Shown: positions 8,966 to 17,438 of the stretch, piece by piece
Numbering within the stretch: the stretch's first letter is position 1
How the letters are laid out: each line of letters opens with the position of its first letter
Origin: Ferranicluibacter quercicola
GTDB taxonomy: Bacteria > Pseudomonadota > Alphaproteobacteria > Rhizobiales > Rhizobiaceae
Length of the DNA stretch: 64,000 nt
NCBI RefSeq assembly: GCF_021168455.1
Contig: NZ_JAJOZR010000006.1
Coordinates: forward strand, 62,001-126,000
Direction of reading: 5' to 3'
Translations under genes and position numbers: made by a program
Notes under the pieces: generated by a model
Database searches by the model: none
Told to the model about the DNA's origin: nothing
The model's input: only the letters and a program-made list of their open reading frames with translations

Positions 8966-9137
8966 GGCAGGGAGCAAAGGTCTGAGCGCCGGAACGGGTC
9001 GTCAGGGTGCGGGTTGAGAGGCGCGGGTCGAGGCATATCGCACCGATGCACGGACGGGATTGCCCTCTCGTCCGTCGCCGACACGCTCGATCGCTTCGAT
9101 CACACGACGCTCTTGAACCCCTTGCGAGCGCCGTGGC

Positions 9138-9172
9138 CTGCGGCAGGCCGCCCCGGCGGCGGCCTGCCGCAG
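9138..9172. repeat. Perfect 15-bp stem-loop in intergenic region
   Basis: CTGCGGCAGGCCGCC pairs with GGCGGCCTGCCGCAG across a 5-base loop. It sits in the 427-bp gap (8832-9258) between the kinase gene and a small gene. No U-tract follows on either strand. It could be an interspersed palindromic repeat, an mRNA-stabilising structure or the end of a small RNA. Apart from this hairpin and the palindrome at 8950, I see nothing else in the gap. Confidence 0.6.
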
Positions 9173-9258
9173 ACGGGTATGCAGGGGGCGGAATGTCTTC
9201 AACCCGGCGGAAATCCTTCGGCCGGGTCGAAACCAGTGAACCGGAAAGTCGATGCACC

Positions 9259-9504
9259 ATGGCCAGGGATGAGAAAAAGGACCCGTTTCGCGAGATCGAG
9301 AAGTTCCACCTGCTTCACGAGGCCCAGCTTCTGGCGCTGGTCGCGACCTTCGAGCAGGCGGGCACGCTGAAGGGCGGCCACTACAAGGCGAATGTGCTCG
9401 CCCTTTCGGAAAGCATGAAGGGCACGCCGAACTATGGCGTCGCGGACGCGCTGGTCGCCTTTTCCGGCCAGCTCGGTTCCGACAAGGGCGCTGCCGGCAA
9501 GTAG
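9259..9504 (+). CDS. Small hypothetical cytoplasmic protein
   Basis: An 81-residue charged protein (starts MARDEKKDPFREIEKF) with a helical middle (LHEAQLLALVATFEQAGTL) and no signal or membrane segment. Family not recognised. The ATG at 9259 is preferred over upstream starts because the preceding frame is low-quality. It converges with the GGDEF-EAL gene, with 7 bp between the stop codons. Confidence 0.55.
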   Translation: MARDEKKDPFREIEKFHLLHEAQLLALVATFEQAGTLKGGHYKANVLALSESMKGTPNYGVADALVAFSGQLGSDKGAAGK

Positions 9505-9511
9505 ATCCGCG

Positions 9512-11398
9512 TCAGGCGGCATCCTCTCGGGCAAGGGTCTCGCGGTGAAGGATCGCCTCCACCTCGCTGCGCGAGCAGGGCCGGTGGAAGAGAAAGCCCT
9601 GCAACTGATGACAGCCGACGGCTTTGAGGATGTCGTGCTGGATCACGTCCTCCACGCCTTCCGCGGTGATGGTCAGCCCCATGGCCGCGCCGAGGCTGAC
9701 GATCGAGCGGATCATCCGGTCGGAGTCGGGCTTTGTCGAGAGGGCGCTGACGAAGGACCGGTCGATCTTCAGCTTGTGGAAGTTGAGGCGCGAGAGATAG
9801 CCGATGCTCGCGTAACCGCTGCCGAAATCATCGAGCGCGAACCGGAAGCCGGCTTCCCGCAGGATCTCCACCTGCACAAGAAGCGAGGCGATGTCGTTCG
9901 TCATCGCCGTTTCGGTGATCTCGAACTCGACCTTTTCAGCCGCGACCTGCATATCCCCCGCGAGCCTCAGCACCGTTTCGGCAAAATCCGGCTTTGCGAA
10001 CTGCAGCACCGACAGGTTGATCGAGGTGGTCACCTCGGGCCACGCCCGGGCGTCCTCGAAGGCCCGTCTCAGGACCCATTCGCCAAGCTCTCCCATCAGC
10101 CCGTTCTTCTCCGCGATCGTGACGAAGATCTCGGGCGAGATGAGCCCGTGGGCGTCGTGATCCCAGCGCAGCAAGGCTTCGACGCCGGTCACCCGCTTCC
10201 CGTCGATGCACATCAGCGGCTGGTAGCTGAGACGGAGGCCATTGCCGTCGATCGCCGCTTTCAGGTCGCGGGCCAGCGTCTGGTCGCGCAGGAAGATCCG
10301 GTCGAGATCCGGATCGAAGGGCCGCGCGACGCCGCGACCGGCCTCCTTGGCGACGTAGAGCGCGACATCGGCCCGGCGCATGTGCTCCTGCAGGTCGATA
10401 CCGCCCCCGCCCTCGTCCCCGCCTCGCGAATAGCCGACGGAGAAGCTGACCGGAAGCACATGCCCATCCGTGAGGAAGGGCTCGTCCGCCATGGCGAGGA
10501 TGCGGCCGAGCACCGCGTCGAGCCTCGGCGATCCGCAGACGATGGCGAACTCGTCTCCCCCGAGGCGGGCGGCGAAACCATCCTGCGCAACGGCATTCGA
10601 CAGCCGCCGGGCGACCTCGCAGATCAGCCGGTCGCCGATCCCATGGCCGTAGGTGTCGTTGACCCGCTTGAAGCGGTCGAGATCCAGATAGAGGAGCGAG
10701 GCCCCGGCGCCATTGTCCCGCGCCTGCCGGTCGACGCTGTCGAAATGCTCCCGCAGGCCGGTCCGGTTGAGGAGGCGCGTCAGGGGATCGCGCCGGGCGG
10801 CGTCGTGCGCGGAGGCTTCGCTGGCGCGCAGGGCCTCGTTCAGTGTCTCCAGCGCGGCGACCTGCGCGGCGAGTTCGCCGGCGATGCGGCTGTCGCTCGT
10901 CCAGCGGTTGACGAGGGTGGTCGCCATCTGGCGCACCTCGTCCGCATCGAACGGTTTGACCAGATAGAAGAGCCGGTCCACCGTTCCCACCTTGGAGGCG
11001 ATCTCGGTCGGCCGATGGTCGGAATAGCCGGTGACGATGACGATGTTGATGACCGGTTCAAGGGCGCGGATCTGCCGTGCGGCCTCCACGCCGTCGATGC
11101 CGGGCGGCATGCGCACGTCGAGGAACACGACGCCGAACGGCTTCCCGGCCGCTTTCGCCGCGCGCACCGCCTCCACCGCCTCCTCGCCCTGGCGGCAGGT
11201 GACGATCTCGTCGATCACGGCCGCCGCGTGTTCCGGCGCGTCGCCGAACAGATCGGCCGACAGGGCGTCGTAGTCGCTGGCGCCGTCGTCGGCCGTCTGG
11301 GCGACGAGGTCGGAAAAGATCCGGCAGTAGGCGTCGAGAATGCCCGCCTCGTCGTCGCAGATCAGGATCCGGCGCGTCTCGTGGGTCGGTATCGTCAT
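9512..11398 (-). CDS. Response regulator with GGDEF and EAL domains (c-di-GMP turnover)
   Basis: A 628-residue regulator that would make and/or break cyclic di-GMP under control of the adjacent kinase. Receiver domain: Asp15-Asp16 and phosphoacceptor Asp94 in VFLDVRMPPG. Diguanylate cyclase domain: intact GGDEF at 280-284 in ARLGGDEFAIV. Phosphodiesterase domain: intact EAL at 407-409 in GVEALLRWDHD, plus INLS, EITET, LDDFGSGYAS, KIDRSF, AEGVE and LQGFLF, so both active sites look complete. A short coiled coil (about 165-200) links the receiver to the GGDEF domain. Its ATG overlaps the kinase stop (ATGA), so the two are co-translated. Confidence 0.93.
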   Translation of the reverse strand: MTIPTHETRRILICDDEAGILDAYCRIFSDLVAQTADDGASDYDALSADLFGDAPEHAAAVIDEIVTCRQGEEAVEAVRAAKAAGKPFGVVFLDVRMPPGIDGVEAARQIRALEPVINIVIVTGYSDHRPTEIASKVGTVDRLFYLVKPFDADEVRQMATTLVNRWTSDSRIAGELAAQVAALETLNEALRASEASAHDAARRDPLTRLLNRTGLREHFDSVDRQARDNGAGASLLYLDLDRFKRVNDTYGHGIGDRLICEVARRLSNAVAQDGFAARLGGDEFAIVCGSPRLDAVLGRILAMADEPFLTDGHVLPVSFSVGYSRGGDEGGGGIDLQEHMRRADVALYVAKEAGRGVARPFDPDLDRIFLRDQTLARDLKAAIDGNGLRLSYQPLMCIDGKRVTGVEALLRWDHDAHGLISPEIFVTIAEKNGLMGELGEWVLRRAFEDARAWPEVTTSINLSVLQFAKPDFAETVLRLAGDMQVAAEKVEFEITETAMTNDIASLLVQVEILREAGFRFALDDFGSGYASIGYLSRLNFHKLKIDRSFVSALSTKPDSDRMIRSIVSLGAAMGLTITAEGVEDVIQHDILKAVGCHQLQGFLFHRPCSRSEVEAILHRETLAREDAA

Positions 11399-13218
11399 GC
11401 CGCATCTCGTTTCGAAAGGGCCGCGGGAAGGATGATCCGGAAGGTCGCGCCCCGTTGCGGCCCTTCGCTTTCGACGGACAGGCGTCCGCCCATGGCGTTC
11501 ACGGCATTCGCGCACCAGTGCAACCCGACGCCGCGCTTGCCGCCGCTTTTCGTCGTAAAGCCTTTTTCGAACAGCCGGACCCGGTTTTCCGCATCGATGC
11601 CGACGCCGTCATCGCTCACGGTCAGCTCGATGCTGGCAGTGCCCTCGGCGTCCGCGATCCGTCGCGCCGCGATCCGCACCTGCCCCGCGCCCGAACCGGA
11701 CGCCTCGATGGCCTCGGCCGCGTTGACGACCAGATTGCCGAGCACCTGTTCGAGCGGAACCCGGTGGCCGAATGCGGTGAGGCTGCAAAGCGCGCTGACA
11801 TCGACCGCGATGCCGCGGCGGTGCGCGATGAGCGGCAGCGCATTGCGCAGCGATGCCGCGATATCCACCGCGTCCAGCACGCGGTCGCGCTGGGCGGAAC
11901 GGTCCTGCTCCTTCAGGATGTCGTCGACATGGCGAAGCATGGCGACGAGCGACCCCACCTCCTCCTGCCGGGCCCTGTCCTCGTCCATCAGCCGGGCGGA
12001 TGACAGGGCGACGAACTGCTGGAGCTTCGCCGCGCGGTCCGGCGCAAGGTCGGGCTCGGCCAGCTGGTCGAGGGCCTTGGTCAGGTTCTGCTTCCAGGGC
12101 GCGGCATTCGCCTTCGCCAGACCCCAGGCGGCGACCGAGATGGGGCTGAGCGCGTTGCGGACATTGTGGAGAAGGCCGGCCGCCTCGTCCGCCGCGCCGT
12201 GATCGTAATCCTGCCGCCGCAATCTGTCGCGAAGCTCGTCAAGCTGCCCGGCCATTGCGTTGAAGGAGAACACGGTCTCGCTCAACTCGTCGCCCTTCCT
12301 GTCCTCCGGCATCGCGTCGAGATGACCCGTCGCCGCAACGGACAGGAGGTGGGAGCGCAGCGTCTCGATGCGGCGAATGACGATATGGCGCAGGATGACC
12401 CCCAGCGCGAGAAGCAGGATCGTGGCGCCGGCAAGCAGCATGAGCAGCGTCGTCAGGATCGTCTTTTCGCCGAGTGCGGTGATGTCGCGCGTCGTGTGCG
12501 ACCGGATCATGGCGAGCGCCCGTCCATCCGGACCGAGCAGCGGATCGACCCTGTCGACCGTCCTGCCGCTTACCGCCAGCGGCCGTGTGGGGAAGGTGGA
12601 GGTCGCCAGAAGATCGAAATCGACGCGGGTCGCCGACCGGATCGCGCCCATGTCGAGGAGCCGGCCGAGCACCAGCGTCCCCGTCTGCGTGCCGGACCTG
12701 TCGGAGCGCAGGATGGGCGAGATGCCGATGACGGCGAGCCCCTGCGGAGTCTGGATCAGCGACGAGCGGATCTCGACATCCCGCGCGCGCGACAGGAGCG
12801 GACTGTCGGGCGGCAGACTGTCGGCAGACAGCAGTTTGAGCGGCCGGGGTTCGTCGGCATCGAAGACGAAGCCGCTGTCGAGAACCACCCGGCCCGCAAC
12901 GTCGATCGCGACGAAATAATTGACGCCGAGCGTCTTCAGGGACTCGGCCGTGACGTTCTTTTCCTCGTAAGCGGGCGCCACGCCCGCCATGAAGTCGTAG
13001 GTGTCATCCCAGATGGCATAGTCGCCCGCGCTGCTGGCGACCTGGTCCTTCTGCAGCTGGATGGCTTCCAGAACGCGGCTCTGGTTTCGCTCGGCCGCCT
13101 GCTCCTCGAGCGCCGAGAAGCTCGGCAGCACGGCAAGCCGCAGCGTGGCGAAGTTGAGAACGGCGGAAACGGCGACGACGCCGACAAGCGCAACGTTCAG
13201 TTTGGTGACAAGACGCAT
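11395..13218 (-). CDS. CHASE4-type membrane histidine kinase
   Basis: A 607-residue sensor kinase. Membrane segments at about 7-29 and 253-277 flank a periplasmic CHASE4-like sensor (SSAGDYAIWDDTYDFMAG, then NYFVAIDVAGRVVLDSGF). A HAMP linker follows, then a histidine region with likely His351 in GLLHNVRNALSPI, and a HATPase with NLVVNAAEAIE, DDGVGID and GFTTKSGGKRGVGLH. The start has GAGGGGA upstream. It overlaps the GGDEF-EAL regulator gene by 4 bp, which makes a membrane-signal to c-di-GMP pathway the likely role. The ligand is unknown. Confidence 0.9.
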   Translation of the reverse strand: MRLVTKLNVALVGVVAVSAVLNFATLRLAVLPSFSALEEQAAERNQSRVLEAIQLQKDQVASSAGDYAIWDDTYDFMAGVAPAYEEKNVTAESLKTLGVNYFVAIDVAGRVVLDSGFVFDADEPRPLKLLSADSLPPDSPLLSRARDVEIRSSLIQTPQGLAVIGISPILRSDRSGTQTGTLVLGRLLDMGAIRSATRVDFDLLATSTFPTRPLAVSGRTVDRVDPLLGPDGRALAMIRSHTTRDITALGEKTILTTLLMLLAGATILLLALGVILRHIVIRRIETLRSHLLSVAATGHLDAMPEDRKGDELSETVFSFNAMAGQLDELRDRLRRQDYDHGAADEAAGLLHNVRNALSPISVAAWGLAKANAAPWKQNLTKALDQLAEPDLAPDRAAKLQQFVALSSARLMDEDRARQEEVGSLVAMLRHVDDILKEQDRSAQRDRVLDAVDIAASLRNALPLIAHRRGIAVDVSALCSLTAFGHRVPLEQVLGNLVVNAAEAIEASGSGAGQVRIAARRIADAEGTASIELTVSDDGVGIDAENRVRLFEKGFTTKSGGKRGVGLHWCANAVNAMGGRLSVESEGPQRGATFRIILPAALSKRDAA

Positions 13219-13388
13219 GAAAGATCCCCTCGGGACAGGCTTACACTGTCTTCGTAAAGCCGCGGTTGCAGAGGGTGGTTAATGCGTTCGCCCGGACCGA
13301 AAGATATTGACCCCGTCACAGTCTCGTTTGCGAAAGGTGACTGTTTTACTTCGGTAATAGCTGACGCGACGTCGGTTCGCCGGCGTCC

Positions 13389-13398
13389 GACTTAAGTC
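13389..13398. promoter_or_regulatory. GACTTAAGTC palindrome upstream of DUF1236 gene
   Basis: Perfect 10-bp palindrome 100 bp before the DUF1236 gene start, in a wider GTCCGACTTAAGTCCGAC context. Related to the sites at 6062, 8950 and 13421. Confidence 0.45.
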
Positions 13399-13420
13399 CG
13401 ACGCGCCGGGCGGGATCCAT

Positions 13421-13432
13421 GGACTGAAGTCC
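13421..13432. promoter_or_regulatory. GGACT-GA-AGTCC inverted repeat upstream of DUF1236 gene
   Basis: Perfect 5-bp arms around GA, about 32 bp (three helical turns) from the centre of the site at 13389, 66 bp before the gene. The paired spacing supports cooperative binding by one regulator. Confidence 0.45.
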
Positions 13433-13497
13433 CGGGCAGGAACCAATGCTGCCGGCAAAGCCTTTCCCTGCCGAACCACAACACAAGGATCAGAACC

Positions 13498-13899
13498 ATG
13501 AAAACCGCTCTTCTCATTCCCTTCGCCGTCCTGTCGCTCGGTTTCTCCACGGCCGCTTTTGCTGACGGCAGCGGCACCGTCACCGGCCTTGCCGGCGGCG
13601 CGGCAACGGGCGCCGTCGTCGGTGGTCCGGTGGGTGCCGTGGTCGGGGGTGCCGTCGGCGCCATCGCCGGCGCAGCGATCGACCCGCCGCCGGAACGCGT
13701 GGTGACCTATGTGCGCCAGCAGCCCATGCCGACGCAGCGCGTCGTGGTGGAAGAGCCGATCGTGGTCGGCAAGCGCGTGCCGCAGACGGTCGTCCTCACG
13801 CCCATCCCCGAGGATCCGACCTATTCCTACGCCATCGTCGACCAGCAGCGCCTGATCGTCGATCCGCAGACGGGCCAGGTCGTCCAGATCGTTCAGTAA
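13498..13899 (+). CDS. Exported DUF1236 protein with glycine zipper
   Basis: A 133-residue exported protein. Residues 1-22 are a signal peptide (LLIPFAVLSLGFSTAAFA). A glycine-zipper segment follows (GLAGGAATGAVVGGPVGAVV to about 60), which usually inserts in or lies against a membrane. The C-terminal DUF1236 unit ends PTYSYAIVDQQRLIVDPQTG. DUF1236 proteins are common in Rhizobiales envelopes, often stress-induced, with unknown function. Two palindromic sites lie in its promoter and a good terminator follows. Confidence 0.82.
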   Translation: MKTALLIPFAVLSLGFSTAAFADGSGTVTGLAGGAATGAVVGGPVGAVVGGAVGAIAGAAIDPPPERVVTYVRQQPMPTQRVVVEEPIVVGKRVPQTVVLTPIPEDPTYSYAIVDQQRLIVDPQTGQVVQIVQ

Positions 13900-13921
13900 G
13901 CATCGCGCGACACAAAAACGG

Positions 13922-13949
13922 AAAGGCTCCTCGCAAGGGGAGCCTTTTT
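13922..13949 (+). terminator. Intrinsic terminator of the DUF1236 gene
   Basis: AAAGGCTCC-tcgcaag-GGGAGCCTTTTT forms a compact GC stem followed by T residues, 22 bp after the stop. The A-run on the other side could make it work for the convergent LysR gene as well. Confidence 0.88.
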
Positions 13950-13979
13950 CGCGTTCGCCTTCCGCGCGGACACGCATCG

Positions 13980-14867
13980 TCATGCCTTGAGGGCATCCAC
14001 GACGATCTTGAAGGCCGGGGAGTTCTGCCGGCGGCTCGGATAATAGAGGTAATAGCCGGGAAACAGCGGGCACCAGTCATGAAGGATCTGGACGAGCCTG
14101 CCGGCGGCGATTTCGGACGTGACCAGACTTTCCGGGACATAGGCGATGCCGTAGCCCGCCACCGCCGCATCGATCATGGCATAGGAGGTGTTGAACGTCA
14201 GCTGTCCGTCCACGCGGACCCGAACCTCCCGTCCGTCCTTTTCGAATTCCCAGGCATAGAGGCCGCCGGCGCGGGCTTGCCGATGGTTGATGCAGACGTG
14301 GCCGACGAGCTCCTGCGGTGTCTTCGGTATCGCGCGCGTCGCAAGATAGTCCGGCGATGCGACGGCGACCAGCCGCCAATCCGGGCCGATGCGAACCGCG
14401 ATCATGTCCTTGTCGACACTCTCGCCCAGCCGCACGCCGGCATCGAACTTCTCCTCCACGATGTTGCGGAACCCGTTGTCGCTGTTCAGCTCGACCTTGA
14501 TGTCGGGATAGGCGCGCAGCAGCGGGCGGAGCTTCGGCCAGACAACGCTTTCCTGCGCATGGTCGGACAGGGTGATGCGGACGGAGCCTGTCGGCGTGTC
14601 GCGGATTTCCATCAGCTGGTCGATCTCGGTCTCAAGCTCCTCGATGCGCGGCGCGAGCGCGCGGATCAGGCGCTCGCCGGCCTCCGTCGGTACGACGCTA
14701 CGCGTCGTGCGGGTGAGGAGCCGCAGTCCGAGCCGAGCCTCCAGCTTCTTGATCGTGTGGCTGATGGTCGATTGCGACGTCCCGAGCTTGGCTGCCGCCT
14801 TGGTAAAGCTCCGCTCCTCCGCAACGGCGAGAAACCAGAGCATATCGTTGAGATCTTCGCGCTTCAT
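13980..14867 (-). CDS. LysR-family transcriptional regulator
   Basis: A 295-residue regulator with an N-terminal winged helix-turn-helix (SFTKAAAKLGTSQSTISHTI, then LEARLGLRLLTRTTRSVVPT) and a LysR substrate-binding domain (GSVRITLSDHAQESVVWPKL...PDIKVELNSDNGF). Start ATG 14867 begins the canonical MKREDLNDMLWFLAVAEE. It is transcribed away from the MFS/hydrolase operon, the usual arrangement for a LysR activator and its target. The 95-bp gap holds an imperfect repeat CGATTGATG-tt-CATCATCG (around 14882-14901), a possible binding site. Confidence 0.9.
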   Translation of the reverse strand: MKREDLNDMLWFLAVAEERSFTKAAAKLGTSQSTISHTIKKLEARLGLRLLTRTTRSVVPTEAGERLIRALAPRIEELETEIDQLMEIRDTPTGSVRITLSDHAQESVVWPKLRPLLRAYPDIKVELNSDNGFRNIVEEKFDAGVRLGESVDKDMIAVRIGPDWRLVAVASPDYLATRAIPKTPQELVGHVCINHRQARAGGLYAWEFEKDGREVRVRVDGQLTFNTSYAMIDAAVAGYGIAYVPESLVTSEIAAGRLVQILHDWCPLFPGYYLYYPSRRQNSPAFKIVVDALKA

Positions 14868-14962
14868 CGTCTTCCCATGCCCTCGATTGATGTTCATCAT
14901 CGATAAGTCCATGTGAATTGCAACGGCTAATTCCGGAACTGAATCCGGATTATCGTGCCGGC

Positions 14963-16267
14963 ATGACCCATACGGCACCGACTGAGCACATCGCAGACCC
15001 CGATCCCGGCACCACCGGCCACAGGGACGCTTCCGTTCCCGCCGTGCCCAGGGCCGCCTGGGGCGCCGTCGTCTCCATGGCGCTCTGCGTCGCCGTCCTC
15101 ATCGCATCCGAATTCCTGCCGGTCAGCCTTCTCTCCCCCATCGCCGCCGAGCTCGGGGTGACGGAAGGCCGAGCCGGACAGGCGATTTCCGTTTCCGGCA
15201 TCTTCGCCGTCGTGACGAGCCTGTTCGTGGCGGGCCTCACGCGCCGGGTCGACCGGCGGCTGGTGCTCGCGTCCTTCTCGCTCCTGCTCGTGATGTCGGG
15301 CGTGATCGTCACGGTCTCGCCGAACTATCTCGTCCTGATGATCGGGCGCGCCCTGCTCGGCGTGGCGATCGGCGGGTTCTGGTCGATGTCGACCGCGATC
15401 GTCATGCGGCTCGTCCCCGAGGACGCCGTTCCCAGAGGGCTGGCCATGCTGAATGCCGGCAATGCCATCGCTGCGACGATCTCGGCGCCGCTCGTCAGCC
15501 TGCTCGGAGCCTCCATCGGCTGGCGCGGTGCCTTCTTCGCCGTCGTTCCGATGGCGCTGGTGGCGCTCGTCTGGCAGTGGATCAGCCTGCCGTCGCTGCC
15601 GCCACGCCGCGCCCGACGCGACGAGGGATCGCTCACCGTGTTCCGGCTTCTCCTGCGGCGGCAGGTCGCGATCGGCATGGCGTCGATCCTGTCCTTCTTC
15701 ATGGGGCAATTCGCGCTGTTCACCTATCTCCGGCCCTTCCTGGAAACGGTCACGGCGGTGTCGATCTCGACCCTCTCGCTGCTTCTCCTGCTGATGGGCC
15801 TGGCCGGCGTTCTCGGCACGGTGCTCGTCAGTCGCCTCCTGCGCGGCCGGCTGTATCCGGTTCTCGTCGCGATCCCGCTGGTCATGGCCGTTATCGCGCT
15901 GGGGCTCATCGCTTTCGGCACGTCCGCCACCGCGACCGCCGCCCTGCTCGTCGGCTGGGGCCTGTTCGGCACGGCGGCACCCGTCGGCTGGGGCACCTGG
16001 CTGAGCCGGACCATGCCCGAGGATGCCGAGGCCGGGGGCGGGTTGCAGGTCGCCACCATCCAGCTCGCCATCACGCTCGGGGCGTCCACGGGCGGCCTGC
16101 TGTTCGATGCGATGGGCTGGTGGACGACCTTCCTGTTCGCAGCTGCGCTTCTGGCCGGTTCGTCCCTTCTTGCCGTGACGGCCTGGCCGTCCGAGCGCCG
16201 CCGCCAAGAGGCAGCCCCCTCGCCGACCCTCCCCCACACCCACCCCGCACAAGGACCATGGACATGA
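14963..16267 (+). CDS. MFS efflux transporter, NepI-like
   Basis: Inner-membrane proton-driven exporter of 434 residues with 12 predicted membrane segments. Motifs resemble the purine ribonucleoside efflux pump NepI: EFLPVSLLSPIAAELGVTEG, RALLGVAIGGFWSMS, MRLVPEDAVPRGLAM, and APVGWGTWLSRTMPEDAEAG near the C terminus. First gene of an operon under a divergent LysR; its end overlaps the next gene by 10 bp. The substrate could be a purine-like compound by similarity, or a toxic small molecule handled by the hydrolase; that is inference. Confidence 0.87.
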   Translation: MTHTAPTEHIADPDPGTTGHRDASVPAVPRAAWGAVVSMALCVAVLIASEFLPVSLLSPIAAELGVTEGRAGQAISVSGIFAVVTSLFVAGLTRRVDRRLVLASFSLLLVMSGVIVTVSPNYLVLMIGRALLGVAIGGFWSMSTAIVMRLVPEDAVPRGLAMLNAGNAIAATISAPLVSLLGASIGWRGAFFAVVPMALVALVWQWISLPSLPPRRARRDEGSLTVFRLLLRRQVAIGMASILSFFMGQFALFTYLRPFLETVTAVSISTLSLLLLLMGLAGVLGTVLVSRLLRGRLYPVLVAIPLVMAVIALGLIAFGTSATATAALLVGWGLFGTAAPVGWGTWLSRTMPEDAEAGGGLQVATIQLAITLGASTGGLLFDAMGWWTTFLFAAALLAGSSLLAVTAWPSERRRQEAAPSPTLPHTHPAQGPWT

Positions 16268-17364
16268 CCGATGACATCCACCGCGACGCCTCGAAGACCG
16301 GCATCGATCGCCGTTCCCTTCTCAAGATGACGAGCGCCGGCGTTGCCGCGCTCGGGGCGACATCCTTTTTCGACATGATCGCAGCAAGGGCTCAAGACAT
16401 GACCAACGGCGCCTCCAATTTCTACACCAGCGACCGGGTGACCGTTCAAAAGGCGCGGTTTCCGACCCAGTACCGGACGATGGTCGCGGGCAACCTCTTC
16501 CTGCCCGAGGACATGGACCGGGCGGCCAGGAACCCGGCGATCGTCGTCGGCCACCCGATGGGTGCGGTGAAGGAACAGAGCGCCAATCTCTACGCCACGA
16601 AGATGGCCGAGCAGGGCTTCGTCGCCATGTCGATCGACCTGCCCTTCTGGGGCGAGAGCGAGGGCCAGCCGCGCAATCTGGTGTCGCCCGAGGCTTACGC
16701 CGAAGCCTTCAGCGCCGGTGTGGATTTCCTCGGGTCGCAGGCCTTCGTGGATCGCGGCAACATCGGCGCCATCGGCGTGTGCGGCAGCGGCAGCTTCGTC
16801 ATCAGCGCGGCCAAGATCGACCCGCGCATCAAGGCCATCGCCACCGTCAGCATGTACGATATGGGTGCCGCCTTCCGCGACGCGCTGAACAAGGGGCAGA
16901 CGGTCGAGCAGCGCAAGGCCTTCATCGCCACGGCCGCCGAGCAGCGCTGGGCGGAAGCGGATGGCGCCGACATCCGCTACATCGGCGGCACCACGCTGCA
17001 ACTGACGGCGGACACCGATCCGATCCAGCGCGAGTTCTACGACTTCTACCGCACGCCGCGCGGTGCCTTCACGCCGGCCGGCGTTGCCCCGGAGACGACG
17101 ACGAAGCCCACGCTCGCCAGCAGTGTCAAGTTCATGAACTTCTATCCGTTCAACGACATCGAGACGATCTCCCCGCGCCCGATGCTGTTCATCTCGGGCG
17201 ATCGGGCCCATTCCAGGGAGTTCAGCCAGGATGCCTACAACAGGGCATCGGAGCCGAAGGCGCTCGTCTGGGTCGAGGGTGCGGGCCATGTCGATCTCTA
17301 CGATCGCGTGGATCTCATTCCCTTCGACACGCTCAAGGGTTTCTTCGATCAGCACCTGGCCTGA
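16258..17364 (+). CDS. Tat-exported alpha/beta hydrolase, YcjY-like
   Basis: A 368-residue alpha/beta hydrolase. The N terminus has a twin-arginine signal (DRRSLLKM, Arg18-Arg19) and hydrophobic stretch to about 45, so it is probably folded before export. The nucleophile elbow appears to be Cys175 in GVCGSGSF, as in dienelactone-hydrolase-like members, and the catalytic His is His344 in GAGHVDLY; an acid lies near FISGDRAHSREF. Translation overlaps the MFS gene. Known relatives are annotated only as X-Pro peptidase/YcjY-like hydrolases; the substrate is unknown. Confidence 0.82.
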   Translation: MDMTDDIHRDASKTGIDRRSLLKMTSAGVAALGATSFFDMIAARAQDMTNGASNFYTSDRVTVQKARFPTQYRTMVAGNLFLPEDMDRAARNPAIVVGHPMGAVKEQSANLYATKMAEQGFVAMSIDLPFWGESEGQPRNLVSPEAYAEAFSAGVDFLGSQAFVDRGNIGAIGVCGSGSFVISAAKIDPRIKAIATVSMYDMGAAFRDALNKGQTVEQRKAFIATAAEQRWAEADGADIRYIGGTTLQLTADTDPIQREFYDFYRTPRGAFTPAGVAPETTTKPTLASSVKFMNFYPFNDIETISPRPMLFISGDRAHSREFSQDAYNRASEPKALVWVEGAGHVDLYDRVDLIPFDTLKGFFDQHLA

Positions 17365-17438
17365 ACGCGAAAGCAGGCGAGACCCGCCCGCCCGCCGGTG
17401 CGGCCGCCGAACACCTCACCGCAGGGGAAAGGCCGAAG

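Noticed and set aside
9434..12202. A 922-codon open frame on the plus strand
   Set aside because: Antisense to the GGDEF-EAL and CHASE4 kinase genes; composition is Arg/Gly/Asp-rich reversal of those codons.
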